Part shown: positions 45,951-53,903 of the stretch, in pieces | How the letters are laid out: every line of letters starts with the position of its first letter | How positions within the stretch are numbered: the first letter of the stretch is position 1 | Source of the DNA: Nonomuraea fuscirosea | Lineage (GTDB): Bacteria > Actinomycetota > Actinomycetes > Streptosporangiales > Streptosporangiaceae | Reading direction: 5' to 3' | DNA: 64,000 bases | NCBI RefSeq assembly: GCF_003001935.1 | Contig: NZ_PVNG01000012.1 | Coordinates: 62,001 to 126,000 of the forward strand | Translations under genes and position numbers: made by a program | Notes under the pieces: generated by a model | The model's input: only the letters and a program-made list of their open reading frames with translations | Told to the model about the DNA's origin: nothing | Database searches by the model: none

Positions 45951-47302
45951 TGGCAAACAATGTCTTCGACCTCGCCGAGCTGCGCAAGCTGATCGATGAG
46001 CAGGCCGCCGTGCCGCCACGGCCCCCTGAGGAGACTCCCGTGGAGCACGAGGCGCTGACGTTCCCGCCGGTCCTCCTCGCCCCCGACGCGGAGCTGGCCA
46101 AGGCGGTGCCCGCGGTGCCGCTCGTCGCCGACGCGATCAGGCTCACCACCTGGACGGGCAACCGCCAGGTCAGCCAGGAGGGGCACCTGAGCGAGGCCGA
46201 CGCGGCCGCCGCGGCAGACGACCTCGGCCTGCCTGCGGCGCGGCTGCGCCTCATCTGGATCGTCGCCGTCAACACCGGGCTGCTGCAGATCCTCGGCGGG
46301 CGGGCCTCGCGCGGGCCGCTGTCGATGCAGCTCACGGTGGAGGCCACGCTGGAGTTCTGGGACGGCGTGGTGATGGACGTCCTCGACCGCGCCGACGAGG
46401 GGCTGACCGGCTCGGCCGTGGTGGACGGCCACCTGGCCGAGATGCTGGCCACGATCTACTCCGTGCGCTCCGGCGTGGCCACCGCCAACCTCGCGCGGGG
46501 CATCCTGCAGTCCCATGAGGTCGCCTGCGCGCCCGGCCCGGTCGAGATGCGCAGGATCGCCGCCGCGCTGCCCGCGGAGCTCCTGGAGGCGCTGTCGCTG
46601 CTGACCTACTGCGGCCTGGTCGAGCAGACCCCGGCCGGCCGCACCGCGCTCACCCCGCTCGGCGTCTGGGCCGTCCGCCGCGACCTGCTGCGCGAGGGGC
46701 ACGACGCGCCGACCGCGGCCGAGGTGGAGGTGTTCGCCGACCTGTCCGCGGCCGAGCTGGTGGAGGCGCTGGTCAAGGGCAGCGCCACGCAGAGCGCGGT
46801 GGCCGGGTGGCTGGAGCGCCGCGCGCCCGAGTCGGCCGCCCGCGACCTGATCGAGATCGCCAAGTCCGGCACGGCCGGCCAGCGCGGCGCCGTCGGCGCC
46901 ATCCTGGAGGAGCTCGGCCCCGAGGCCGAGGCCCCCGTCCGGGAGGCGCTCGACCATCCCCTGATGCGCCGCTACGCCGCCTCCTGGCTGCACATCCGCG
47001 ACCTGCCCGCCCCCACGCTCAGCTCCGACGACCACACCTGGATCGCGGTCGACTCCCTGGCGGCGCTCATGCACCTGTCGGCGCCCGCCGCCGGCCGGCT
47101 CGACCCGCCCGAGCCGGGCGAAGACCTGATCAAGCTGGTACGCGAGATGCCCGCGGTCGGCCATCCCGACACGATCGCCGTCCTCGACATGCTGGCCACG
47201 GCCCACGACGACCAGGCCGTGGTGAAGGCCGCGCGCAAGGCCGCGATGAAGGCCCGTTCGCTGGCCCACACCCGCTCGCGGACGGCGGGCCAGGGCCGGT
47301 AG
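45950..47302 (+). CDS. Unknown protein, paralogue B
   Basis: 450 aa, soluble. It shares with the upstream gene the order: helical region, winged-helix-like CGLVEQTPAGRTALTPLGVWAVRRDLL, an ELVEAL helix, HEAT-like helices (GAILEELGPEAEAPVREALDHPLMRRYAASWL), and the basic end GHPDTIAVLDMLA...VKAARKAAMKARSLAH. The CDCPGC cluster of paralogue A is missing. Function unknown; RNA- or ribosome-related roles are possible given priA, def and fmt as neighbours, but that is only position. Confidence 0.82.
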   Translation: MANNVFDLAELRKLIDEQAAVPPRPPEETPVEHEALTFPPVLLAPDAELAKAVPAVPLVADAIRLTTWTGNRQVSQEGHLSEADAAAAADDLGLPAARLRLIWIVAVNTGLLQILGGRASRGPLSMQLTVEATLEFWDGVVMDVLDRADEGLTGSAVVDGHLAEMLATIYSVRSGVATANLARGILQSHEVACAPGPVEMRRIAAALPAELLEALSLLTYCGLVEQTPAGRTALTPLGVWAVRRDLLREGHDAPTAAEVEVFADLSAAELVEALVKGSATQSAVAGWLERRAPESAARDLIEIAKSGTAGQRGAVGAILEELGPEAEAPVREALDHPLMRRYAASWLHIRDLPAPTLSSDDHTWIAVDSLAALMHLSAPAAGRLDPPEPGEDLIKLVREMPAVGHPDTIAVLDMLATAHDDQAVVKAARKAAMKARSLAHTRSRTAGQGR

Positions 47303-47320
47303 CGGGGTCCGTGCCTGCAC

Positions 47321-47326
47321 TAAACT
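47321..47326 (+). promoter_or_regulatory. def promoter -10
   Basis: TAAACT, 37 bases before the TTG start, giving a short normal leader with CGGAGTG as ribosome binding site. Confidence 0.45.
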
Positions 47327-47362
47327 GACCTGGTCCCGCGTACCGAGAAACGGAGTGACCCC

Positions 47363-47911
47363 TTGGCGATCCAGCCCATCCGGCTGTTCGGAGACCCGGT
47401 GCTGCGCACCCCGGCGACCCCCGTCGCCGACTTCGACAAGGAGCTCCGCAAGCTGGTCAAAGACCTCACCGACACGATGATGGACGCACCGGGCGCCGGC
47501 CTCGCCGCGCCGCAGATCGGCGTCGGGCTGCGCGTGTTCACCTACTACGTCGACGACCAGGTCGGTCACCTGATCAACCCCGACCTCGACCTGTCCGACG
47601 AGTGCGACGAGGAGGGCGAGGAGGGCTGCCTGTCCTTCCCCGGCCTGTCGTTCCCGACGCCGCGCGCCGTCCGCGCCGTGGCCAAGGGCTTCAACATGCA
47701 CGGCGAGCCCGTCATGCTGGAGGGCACCGACCTGATGGCCCGGTGCTTCCAGCACGAGACCGACCACCTCGACGGCATCCTGTTCATCGACCGGATGGAC
47801 CCCAAGCAGCGCAAGCTGGCCATGAAGGCCGTGCGCGAGGCGGAGTGGAGCGGCCTGGCCGCCCCCGTGATCAGGATGTCGCCCCACGCCACCGGCGGAA
47901 AGGCACTCTGA
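47363..47911 (+). CDS. def: Peptide deformylase
   Basis: Removes formyl from new proteins. 182 aa. Motif 1 GAGLAAPQIG, motif 2 EEGCLSFPG (metal Cys) and motif 3 FQHETDHLDG (metal His and catalytic Glu) are intact. Start TTG 47363. It is coupled to fmt four bases downstream: the formylation and deformylation enzymes are one unit. Confidence 0.97.
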   Translation: MAIQPIRLFGDPVLRTPATPVADFDKELRKLVKDLTDTMMDAPGAGLAAPQIGVGLRVFTYYVDDQVGHLINPDLDLSDECDEEGEEGCLSFPGLSFPTPRAVRAVAKGFNMHGEPVMLEGTDLMARCFQHETDHLDGILFIDRMDPKQRKLAMKAVREAEWSGLAAPVIRMSPHATGGKAL

Positions 47912-47915
47912 CAGC

Positions 47916-48842
47916 ATGCGCCTGGTCTTCGCGGGCACGCCCGAGACGGCGCTGCCGTCGCTGCGCACCCTGATCGACTCGCCCCGGCACGACGTCGTGG
48001 CCGTCGTCACCCGCCCCGACGCCCAGTCGGGCCGGGGGCGCAAGGTCCACCCGTCGCCGGTGGCCGAGCTCGCCGAGGAAGCGGGCATCGAGGTGCTGCG
48101 CCCGCAGAAGGCCGGCGACCCGGCCTTCCTCGACCGGCTGCGGGCCCTCGCGCCCGACTGCTGCCCCGTCGTGGCCTACGGCGCGCTGCTGCCGCAGGTG
48201 GCGCTCGACATTCCCCGGCACGGCTGGATCAACCTGCACTTCTCGCTCCTGCCCGCCTGGCGTGGAGCGGCCCCCGTGCAGCACGCCATCCTGCACGGCG
48301 ACGAGATCACCGGGGCGAGCACGTTCCAGATCGTCAAAGAGCTGGACGCCGGGCCCGTCTACGGCGTGGTGACCGAGGAGATCCGTGCCTCCGACACCAG
48401 CGGGACGCTGCTGGAGCGGCTGTCGGTCTCCGGGGCCGGGCTGCTCGCCGCCACCCTCGACGGCGTCGAGGACGGCACCCTGGAGGCCAGGCCGCAGCCG
48501 GCCGACGGCGTCACCATCGCGCCCAAGATCTCCGTCGCGGACGCCCGCGTCGACTGGACCAAGCCCGCCATGCACGTCGACCGGCTGATCCGGGCCTGCA
48601 CGCCCGGCCCGGGAGCGTGGACGGAGTTCCGCGGCCAGCGGGTGAAGCTGGGGGCGGCGCGGGTGGCCGAGGGCGAGCGCCCGGCGCCGGGAGAGATCGT
48701 CGCCACCAAGACGAGCGTGCTGGTCGGCACCGCCACCGACGCGCTGCTGCTGGGCGAGGTGCAACCGCAGGGCAAACGGCAGATGCAGGCCGGCGAGTGG
48801 GCCCGCGGGGTCCGCCCGGAGGCCAAGGAGAGCTTCACGTGA
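47916..48842 (+). CDS. fmt: Methionyl-tRNA formyltransferase
   Basis: Formylates initiator Met-tRNA. 308 aa. N-terminal VFAGTPETALPSL, the catalytic Asn/His region WINLHFSLLPAWRGAAPVQHAIL, and the later DAGPVYG are typical. The C-terminal tRNA-binding domain carries RQMQAGEWARG. ATG 47916. Confidence 0.97.
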   Translation: MRLVFAGTPETALPSLRTLIDSPRHDVVAVVTRPDAQSGRGRKVHPSPVAELAEEAGIEVLRPQKAGDPAFLDRLRALAPDCCPVVAYGALLPQVALDIPRHGWINLHFSLLPAWRGAAPVQHAILHGDEITGASTFQIVKELDAGPVYGVVTEEIRASDTSGTLLERLSVSGAGLLAATLDGVEDGTLEARPQPADGVTIAPKISVADARVDWTKPAMHVDRLIRACTPGPGAWTEFRGQRVKLGAARVAEGERPAPGEIVATKTSVLVGTATDALLLGEVQPQGKRQMQAGEWARGVRPEAKESFT

Positions 48843-48924
48843 CCGAGCCCGCCGCCTCCTGCCCCAAGCGGGCCGCACACGTACGACCGACCGCCCGTCC
48901 GGGCCTGGATGAGAGTTCGACGGG

Positions 48925-50697
48925 ATGAAGACCAGGGGGCACCAGGGATCCGGCGGCCGGGGCGACGGCTCGGGCCGCGGCAGGAGCGGTGGATCGGGTG
49001 GCGGCCGGGGCGGCGGCGACCGCTCGGGAGGGCCGCGCAGGCCCGCCCGCGACCCGGCCCGCAACGCCGCCTACGACGTCGTACGCGCCGTCGACGAGCG
49101 GGACGCGTACGCCAACCTGCTTCTGCCACGTCTCCTGCGCGAGCGCGGCATCAAGGGGCGCGACGCCGCGCTGGCGACCGAGCTCGCCTACGGGACCCTG
49201 CGCGGGCTCGGCACCTACGACGCCGTCATCGAGATGTGCAGCGACCGTGAGCCCGACCCCGACGTGCGCGACGCGCTGCGGCTCGGCGCCCACCAGCTGC
49301 TGCGCATGCGCGTCCCGCCGCACGCCGCCGTCGGCACCACCGTTGATCTCGTACGCCTGCGCATCGGTCAGGGAGCGGCCAAGTTCGTCAACGCGGTGCT
49401 GCGCAAGATCGGGTCGAGGACGATCGAGGAATGGGTGCCCATCGTCGCGCCCGACCCGGCCGCCGACCCCGTCGGTCACCTCGCCGTCGCCCACGGCCAT
49501 CCCCGGTGGATCGTCTCCGCCTTCCGCGACGCGCTCGGGCCGGGTGGGGGGCGCACCGACGAGCTCGCCGACCTGCTCGCCGCCGACAACGCCAGGCCTC
49601 TGGTGACGCTCGTGGCGCGGCCGGGGCGCAGCTCGGTGGAGGAGCTCGAAGAGACGGGCGCCCTGCCGGGCCGCTACTCCCCGTACGCCGCCTACCTGCG
49701 CGAGGGCGACCCCGGGCAGATCGAGGCGGTGGCCGAGACGCGCGCCGCCGTCCAGGACGAGGCCAGCCAGCTGGTGGCGCTCGCCCTGACCCGGGTGCCG
49801 CTCGACGGCGACGGGGACGAGGTGTGGCTCGACATGTGCGCGGGGCCCGGAGGCAAGGCCGGGCTCCTGGACGCCATCGCCGTCCACGGCGACCTGGCCG
49901 GCCTGGACAGCGAATCCCGCCGCGCCGGTGCCGCTCGTACGGTGGACGGGGCCGGCGGGGGCTCGGACGTGGACTCCGGTACGGGCGTGAGCTCGGGTTC
50001 GGGCGTGGAGTCCGGTACGGGCGTGAGCTCGGGTTCTGGCGTGGACTCCGGTACGGAAGTGAGTTCGGGTTCGGGCGTGGAACCGGGTTCGGGCGTCGGC
50101 ACAGGCTCGGGCATCGGTACAGGTTCGGGTGTCGGTACGGGCTCGGGTGTCGGTAGGGCCTCAGGCTCGGAGCCGGGCTCGGGTTCGGCTGAGGCGTTTC
50201 CCGGTGGGGCGCGGGTGCTGGCCGCCGACGTGCAGTATCACCGGGCGCGGCTGGTGTGGGAGACGACCAGGGACGCGACGGTCGTCACGGCCGACGGCAC
50301 GGAGCCCGCGTGGCGGCCCGGCGTGTTCGACCGGGTCATGCTCGACGCGCCCTGCACCGGGCTGGGCGCGCTGCGGCGGCGACCGGAGGCGCGCTGGCGT
50401 CGCGACCCCGCCGGCATCGCCGAGCTGGGCAAACTGCAGCGGAGCCTGCTCCGGACGGCACTCGACGCGGTACGTCCAGGAGGCGTCGTCGCCTACGTCA
50501 CCTGCTCCCCGCACCTGGCCGAGACCCGGGTCGTGATCGGCGACGTGCTGGCCCGCAGGGACGACGTCGAACAGCTCGACGCCCGCGCCTACCTGCCCGA
50601 GGTGGACGGGCTCGGCGACGGTCCGCACGCCCAGTTCTGGCCCCACCGCCACGGCACCGACGCCATGTTCCTGTCCCTCCTGCGCAAGCGCCCCTGA
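48925..50697 (+). CDS. rsmB: 16S rRNA cytosine-C5 methyltransferase RsmB with repeat insertion
   Basis: 590 aa (usual about 450-480). A Gly/Arg-rich leader (1-45) precedes a NusB-like domain (ARNAAYDVVRAVDERDAYANLLL). The methyltransferase domain shows the SAM motif DMCAGPGGKAGLL, active-site cysteines in LDAPCTGLGALRRRPEARWR and VTCSPHLAET. Between the SAM motif and the next strand (about residues 350-430) lies a Ser-Gly-rich insert of SSGSGVESGTGV-like repeats. ATG 48925, 82 bases after fmt. Confidence 0.94.
   Translation: MKTRGHQGSGGRGDGSGRGRSGGSGGGRGGGDRSGGPRRPARDPARNAAYDVVRAVDERDAYANLLLPRLLRERGIKGRDAALATELAYGTLRGLGTYDAVIEMCSDREPDPDVRDALRLGAHQLLRMRVPPHAAVGTTVDLVRLRIGQGAAKFVNAVLRKIGSRTIEEWVPIVAPDPAADPVGHLAVAHGHPRWIVSAFRDALGPGGGRTDELADLLAADNARPLVTLVARPGRSSVEELEETGALPGRYSPYAAYLREGDPGQIEAVAETRAAVQDEASQLVALALTRVPLDGDGDEVWLDMCAGPGGKAGLLDAIAVHGDLAGLDSESRRAGAARTVDGAGGGSDVDSGTGVSSGSGVESGTGVSSGSGVDSGTEVSSGSGVEPGSGVGTGSGIGTGSGVGTGSGVGRASGSEPGSGSAEAFPGGARVLAADVQYHRARLVWETTRDATVVTADGTEPAWRPGVFDRVMLDAPCTGLGALRRRPEARWRRDPAGIAELGKLQRSLLRTALDAVRPGGVVAYVTCSPHLAETRVVIGDVLARRDDVEQLDARAYLPEVDGLGDGPHAQFWPHRHGTDAMFLSLLRKRP
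49972..50205. repeat. In-frame 12/36-bp repeats inside rsmB
   Basis: A 36-bp unit (TCCGGTACGGGCGTGAGC followed by TCGGGTTCGGGCGTGGAG) repeats from about 49976 in three near-copies. An 18-bp unit around GGTTCGGGTGTCGGTACG follows to about 50160. The reading frame is kept throughout. Confidence 0.92.
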
Positions 50698-50835
50698 CCC
50701 CCGCCCCTGGAGCTTCGGCCTCTGGCTGCCTGTGCTGGGGTGTGGGGGAGCGCGGGTGCCGTGTGTCTCAGTGGCTCGGGGGCGTCGGGGCGTGTGGTCT
50801 GGTGTGGGGGGTGGGGGTGTGGTCCGATCGACGGC

Positions 50836-51813
50836 GTGGATCTCCTCGACGACCTGCACATGGCGGAGCTGGGGCCGATCATCTGGCTGCAGGGCCTGCC
50901 CGACGCCGTACGCCCAGTGCTGGCGTCGGTGTCGGTGTTCGGCACGGACACGTTCTTCCTGCTCTGCCTGCCGGTGCTCTACTGGTGCGTCAGCCCGGCG
51001 CTGGGTCTCCGGCTCGGTTTCGTGGTGCTGCTGGCCGCCGCCACGAACGTGATCGGCAAGCTGGCCCTGCACCAGCCCAGGCCGTACTGGATCGACGCCA
51101 GGGTCCAGCCGCTGTCGGCCGAGGGAGCGTTCGGGCTGCCGTCGGGGCACGCCCAGAACGGCACCGCGGGCCTGGGCCGGCTCGCCGCCGCGGTGGGCCG
51201 GCCGTGGGCGTGGTGGGCGGCGGGGGCGCTGATCGCGCTGGTGTGCCTGAGCAGGGTGTACCTGGGCGTGCACTTCATCTCCGACGTGGTCGCCGGGGTG
51301 CTCCTGGGGCTGGTCGTGCTGCTCGTGGCGAACCGGCTGGAGCGGCCCGCCACGCGCTGGTGGCGGGGCCTTCCGCTGTGGGCGCAGCTCGTCGCCTCGG
51401 CGGGCCTGTCGGCCGCGCTGATCGGCGCCGCCGCGCTGGCCGGCTCGCCGTACGCCGGATGGGTCGTGCCGAGCAGCTGGAGCTCGGCCGGGACGATCGA
51501 TCCCGAGAGCCTGGAGCCGATCGTCATCATGGCGGGCGTGCTGCTGGGCACGCTGGCCGGCACCTCGATCATGTACCGGCTCGGCTGGTTCGACGCGGGC
51601 GGTCCGCTGCGGTTGCGCGCCGCCCGCTGGGCTCTCGGCACGGTCGTGGCGGTGGCCATCTGGTACGCCGGACGCGAACTGCTGCCGGGCGGTGCGGTGA
51701 CGACGTACGCCGGATACGTGCTGCTGGCCCTGTGGGTGCAGGTGGGCGCACCCGTGCTGTTCATCAGGCTCGGGCTCATGTCGCGAGCCGCCCGGGAGCA
51801 GGCCGTCCGCTGA
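50836..51813 (+). CDS. PAP2-family membrane phosphatase
   Basis: 325 aa with about seven membrane segments. The three phosphatase motifs are KLALHQPRP (motif 1), LPSGHAQNG (motif 2) and SRVYLGVHFISDV (motif 3), so it probably removes phosphate from a lipid or isoprenyl diphosphate at the outer face. Start GTG 50836 (or ATG 50860). An upstream extension to 50740 is G/W/C-rich and improbable. Confidence 0.88.
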   Translation: MDLLDDLHMAELGPIIWLQGLPDAVRPVLASVSVFGTDTFFLLCLPVLYWCVSPALGLRLGFVVLLAAATNVIGKLALHQPRPYWIDARVQPLSAEGAFGLPSGHAQNGTAGLGRLAAAVGRPWAWWAAGALIALVCLSRVYLGVHFISDVVAGVLLGLVVLLVANRLERPATRWWRGLPLWAQLVASAGLSAALIGAAALAGSPYAGWVVPSSWSSAGTIDPESLEPIVIMAGVLLGTLAGTSIMYRLGWFDAGGPLRLRAARWALGTVVAVAIWYAGRELLPGGAVTTYAGYVLLALWVQVGAPVLFIRLGLMSRAAREQAVR

Positions 51814-51944
51814 GACGGTCCCACGAGGCCGGTCGAGGCGGTGCGGTTGCGGGCGGACGGCCAGGGCGGCCCGGGGCGTGGACGAGCGACCAGAGCAGCC
51901 GGGGCAGTGCGGGCGTGGGCGGCCAGGAGACCTGGAGGTGTCAA

Positions 51945-51959
51945 TAGACTGGGCCATCA
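51945..51959 (+). promoter_or_regulatory. Leaderless -10 of rpe
   Basis: TAGACT (51945-51950) eight bases before ATG 51959. GGAGGTG at 51934 is too far upstream to serve as ribosome binding site. Confidence 0.5.
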
Positions 51960-52621
51960 TGGCCGTACAGATCTCGCCCAGCATCCTCGCCGCCGACTTC
52001 GCCAGGCTCGCCGACGAGGCCGCCGCCGTGCCGAATGCCGACTGGCTGCACGTCGACGTCATGGACTACCACTTCGTGCCCAACCTGACCCTCGGGCTGC
52101 CCGTGGTCGAGGCGCTGCGCAAGGCGACCGACACGCCGCTCGACTGCCACCTCATGATCGCCGACCCCGACCGCTGGGCGCCGCAGTACGCGGAGGCGGG
52201 GGCGGGCAGCGTGACGATCCACGCGGAGGCGGCCAAGGCGCCGATCCGTACGCTGCGGGAGATCCGCTCCCTCGGCGCCAGGGCCGGTCTCGCGCTCAGC
52301 CCGGCCACCCCCGTGGAGCCGTACGAGGACCTGCTGGGCGAGGTCGACATGCTGCTGCTGATGACCGTGGAGCCGGGGTTCGGCGGGCAGAAGTTCCTCG
52401 ACGTGGTGCTGCCGAAGATCCGGCGGGCGCGTGAGCTCATCGGCCGGCACGGCGGCAGGGTCTGGCTGCAGGTCGACGGCGGTGTGGACGCCGGCACCAT
52501 CGAGCGCTGCGCCTCGGCGGGCGCCGACGTGTTCGTCGCGGGCAGCGCCGTCTACGGGGCCTCCGACCCGGTGGCCGCGATCGACGAGCTCCGCGCCGCC
52601 GCCGTCCGCGCCACTTCGTGA
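51959..52621 (+). CDS. rpe: Ribulose-phosphate 3-epimerase
   Basis: Interconverts ribulose and xylulose 5-phosphate. 220 aa TIM barrel. ISPSILAADFARLADE at the N-terminus, metal/catalytic residues in LHVDVMDYHFVPNLT and DCHLMIA, phosphate loop TVEPGFGGQKFL and QVDGGVDAGT. It precedes the riboflavin cluster, whose RibBA uses ribulose 5-phosphate. Confidence 0.96.
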   Translation: MAVQISPSILAADFARLADEAAAVPNADWLHVDVMDYHFVPNLTLGLPVVEALRKATDTPLDCHLMIADPDRWAPQYAEAGAGSVTIHAEAAKAPIRTLREIRSLGARAGLALSPATPVEPYEDLLGEVDMLLLMTVEPGFGGQKFLDVVLPKIRRARELIGRHGGRVWLQVDGGVDAGTIERCASAGADVFVAGSAVYGASDPVAAIDELRAAAVRATS

Positions 52622-52639
52622 CACGCGGCGGTGGCACGA

Positions 52640-52678
52640 AGCCGTGACGTGCAGCCGTGACGTGCAGCCGTGACGTGG
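52640..52678. repeat. 13-bp tandem repeat after rpe
   Basis: AGCCGTGACGTGC at 52640, 52653 and 52666 (last base changed), with a further copy near 52715. Confidence 0.88.
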
Positions 52679-52774
52679 AGTGGTGGCACGAAGCGGTGAA
52701 CGTGGAGCCGTGACGTGACGGCGGGGCCGGAAGGTGTGACATGAAGGGCCCGTCAGCTGGGTAACTCTTCACTT

Positions 52775-53584
52775 ATGAGCGACCATGGCATCTTCGGGCC
52801 CCGCTCGGTGACGTGGCGGGTGATGGGTGAGCCGATCCTGCTGGTGGGCGGCTTCCGTGCGCTGCTGATGCAGGGGCTGCATCCGCGGGCGATGCGCGGC
52901 GTCCTGCAGAACTCCGCGCTCATGGATCCGCACGAGTCCTGGTCGCGGTTCGTCCGCACGACCGAGTTCGTCCGCGTGCGCACCTACGGCACCCTGGCCG
53001 AGGTCGAGCGCGCCGGCCGCCGCGTACGCAAGATCCACGCCAGCCTGACCGCCTACGACCCCGACACCGGCCGCACCTTCCGCCTCGACGAACCCGACGC
53101 GCTGCGGTGGGTGCACGTGGGCGAGGTCGACTCCTACCTGTCGGTGGCCCGCCGCGCCGGGGTGCGCCTGTCGGACGACGAGGCCGACACGTTCGTCGCC
53201 GAGTGGCGGCGGGCGGCCGAGGTGGTGGGCCTCGATCCGCAGGACGTGCCCGGCTCGGTCGGCGAGCTGCGCGACTACATCGACGCCGAACGTCCCGGGC
53301 TGCGCTTCGTGCCCGAGGCGGCCCATCCGCTGCGGCTGTCGCTCAACGCGCCGCTCCCGCGCCTGCTGACCCCGCTCAAGCCCGCCATGCCGGCGCTGAC
53401 CCTGCTCGCGTTCGCCACGCTGCCGCGCTGGGCGCGCCGGCTCTACGGCCTGCCCGCGACACCGGTCGGCGACCTGTGGGCCACCGCGACGCTGCGTACG
53501 CTGCACACCGGGCTCGGCCTGGTCCCCGGGCAGGTGCGGTACAGCCCGGCGGCGCGGCGCGCGCACCGGATCATGGCTGCTTGA
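52775..53584 (+). CDS. DUF2236 / MpaB-type oxygenase family protein
   Basis: 269 aa, soluble, helical. It belongs to the latex-clearing-protein/MpaB superfamily (heme oxygenase-like): MQGLHPRAMRGVLQNSALMDPHESWSR... and ALRWVHVGEVDSYLSVARR, with the conserved His of WVHV. TAACTC lies seven bases before ATG 52775 and no ribosome binding site is present. Substrate unknown; it lies just upstream of the FMN riboswitch but is not covered by it. Confidence 0.82.
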   Translation: MSDHGIFGPRSVTWRVMGEPILLVGGFRALLMQGLHPRAMRGVLQNSALMDPHESWSRFVRTTEFVRVRTYGTLAEVERAGRRVRKIHASLTAYDPDTGRTFRLDEPDALRWVHVGEVDSYLSVARRAGVRLSDDEADTFVAEWRRAAEVVGLDPQDVPGSVGELRDYIDAERPGLRFVPEAAHPLRLSLNAPLPRLLTPLKPAMPALTLLAFATLPRWARRLYGLPATPVGDLWATATLRTLHTGLGLVPGQVRYSPAARRAHRIMAA

Positions 53585-53664
53585 ACGAGCGCTTGGTCAA
53601 ACAGGCGGGGGCGGTCGCGCTTCCCGCGACGGGCATGGCAGACTGGATGGCGAAAGAGAGCTAG

Positions 53665-53792
53665 CGTGCTCCGGGGTCGGTGAAATTCCGAACCGGCGGT
53701 GACAGTCCGCGACCCGGCCGATGCCATCGGCCGGTTGACTCGGTGAAATTCCGGGACCGACGGTTAAAGTCCGGATGGGAGGAAGCGCGCGA
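53665..53792 (+). promoter_or_regulatory. FMN riboswitch (RFN element) of the rib operon
   Basis: All conserved blocks are present: GGGGTCGGTGAAATTCCG, ACCGGCGGTGACAGTCCGCG, the variable arm GGCCGATGCCATCGGCC, GGTTGACTCGGTGAAATTCC, GACCGACGGTTAAAGTCCGG and ATGGGAGGAAGC. A -10-like TAGCGT (53662-53667) lies just upstream. Confidence 0.96.
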
Positions 53793-53878
53793 GGTGTCCG
53801 GCGTCCCAGCCGGGCGCCTGCCGTGGTGCACGAGGTTGCGCCGCGGCGAGATCCCCCGGGGCCCGCCATGGCTTGGAG

Positions 53879-53903
53879 CTACTGGCGAGTAGGAGACCCC
53901 GGG
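53879..53903 (+). promoter_or_regulatory. Ribosome-site-masking hairpin in front of ribD
   Basis: CTACT (53879-53883), GGCG loop, AGTAG (53888-53892). Its 3' arm overlaps the AGGAG (53891-53895) that serves GTG 53903. It is a candidate expression platform for the FMN riboswitch. Confidence 0.5.

Noticed and set aside
45884..48088. 734-codon open frame opposite paralogue B, def and fmt
   Set aside because: Antisense shadow; def and fmt are certain on the plus strand.
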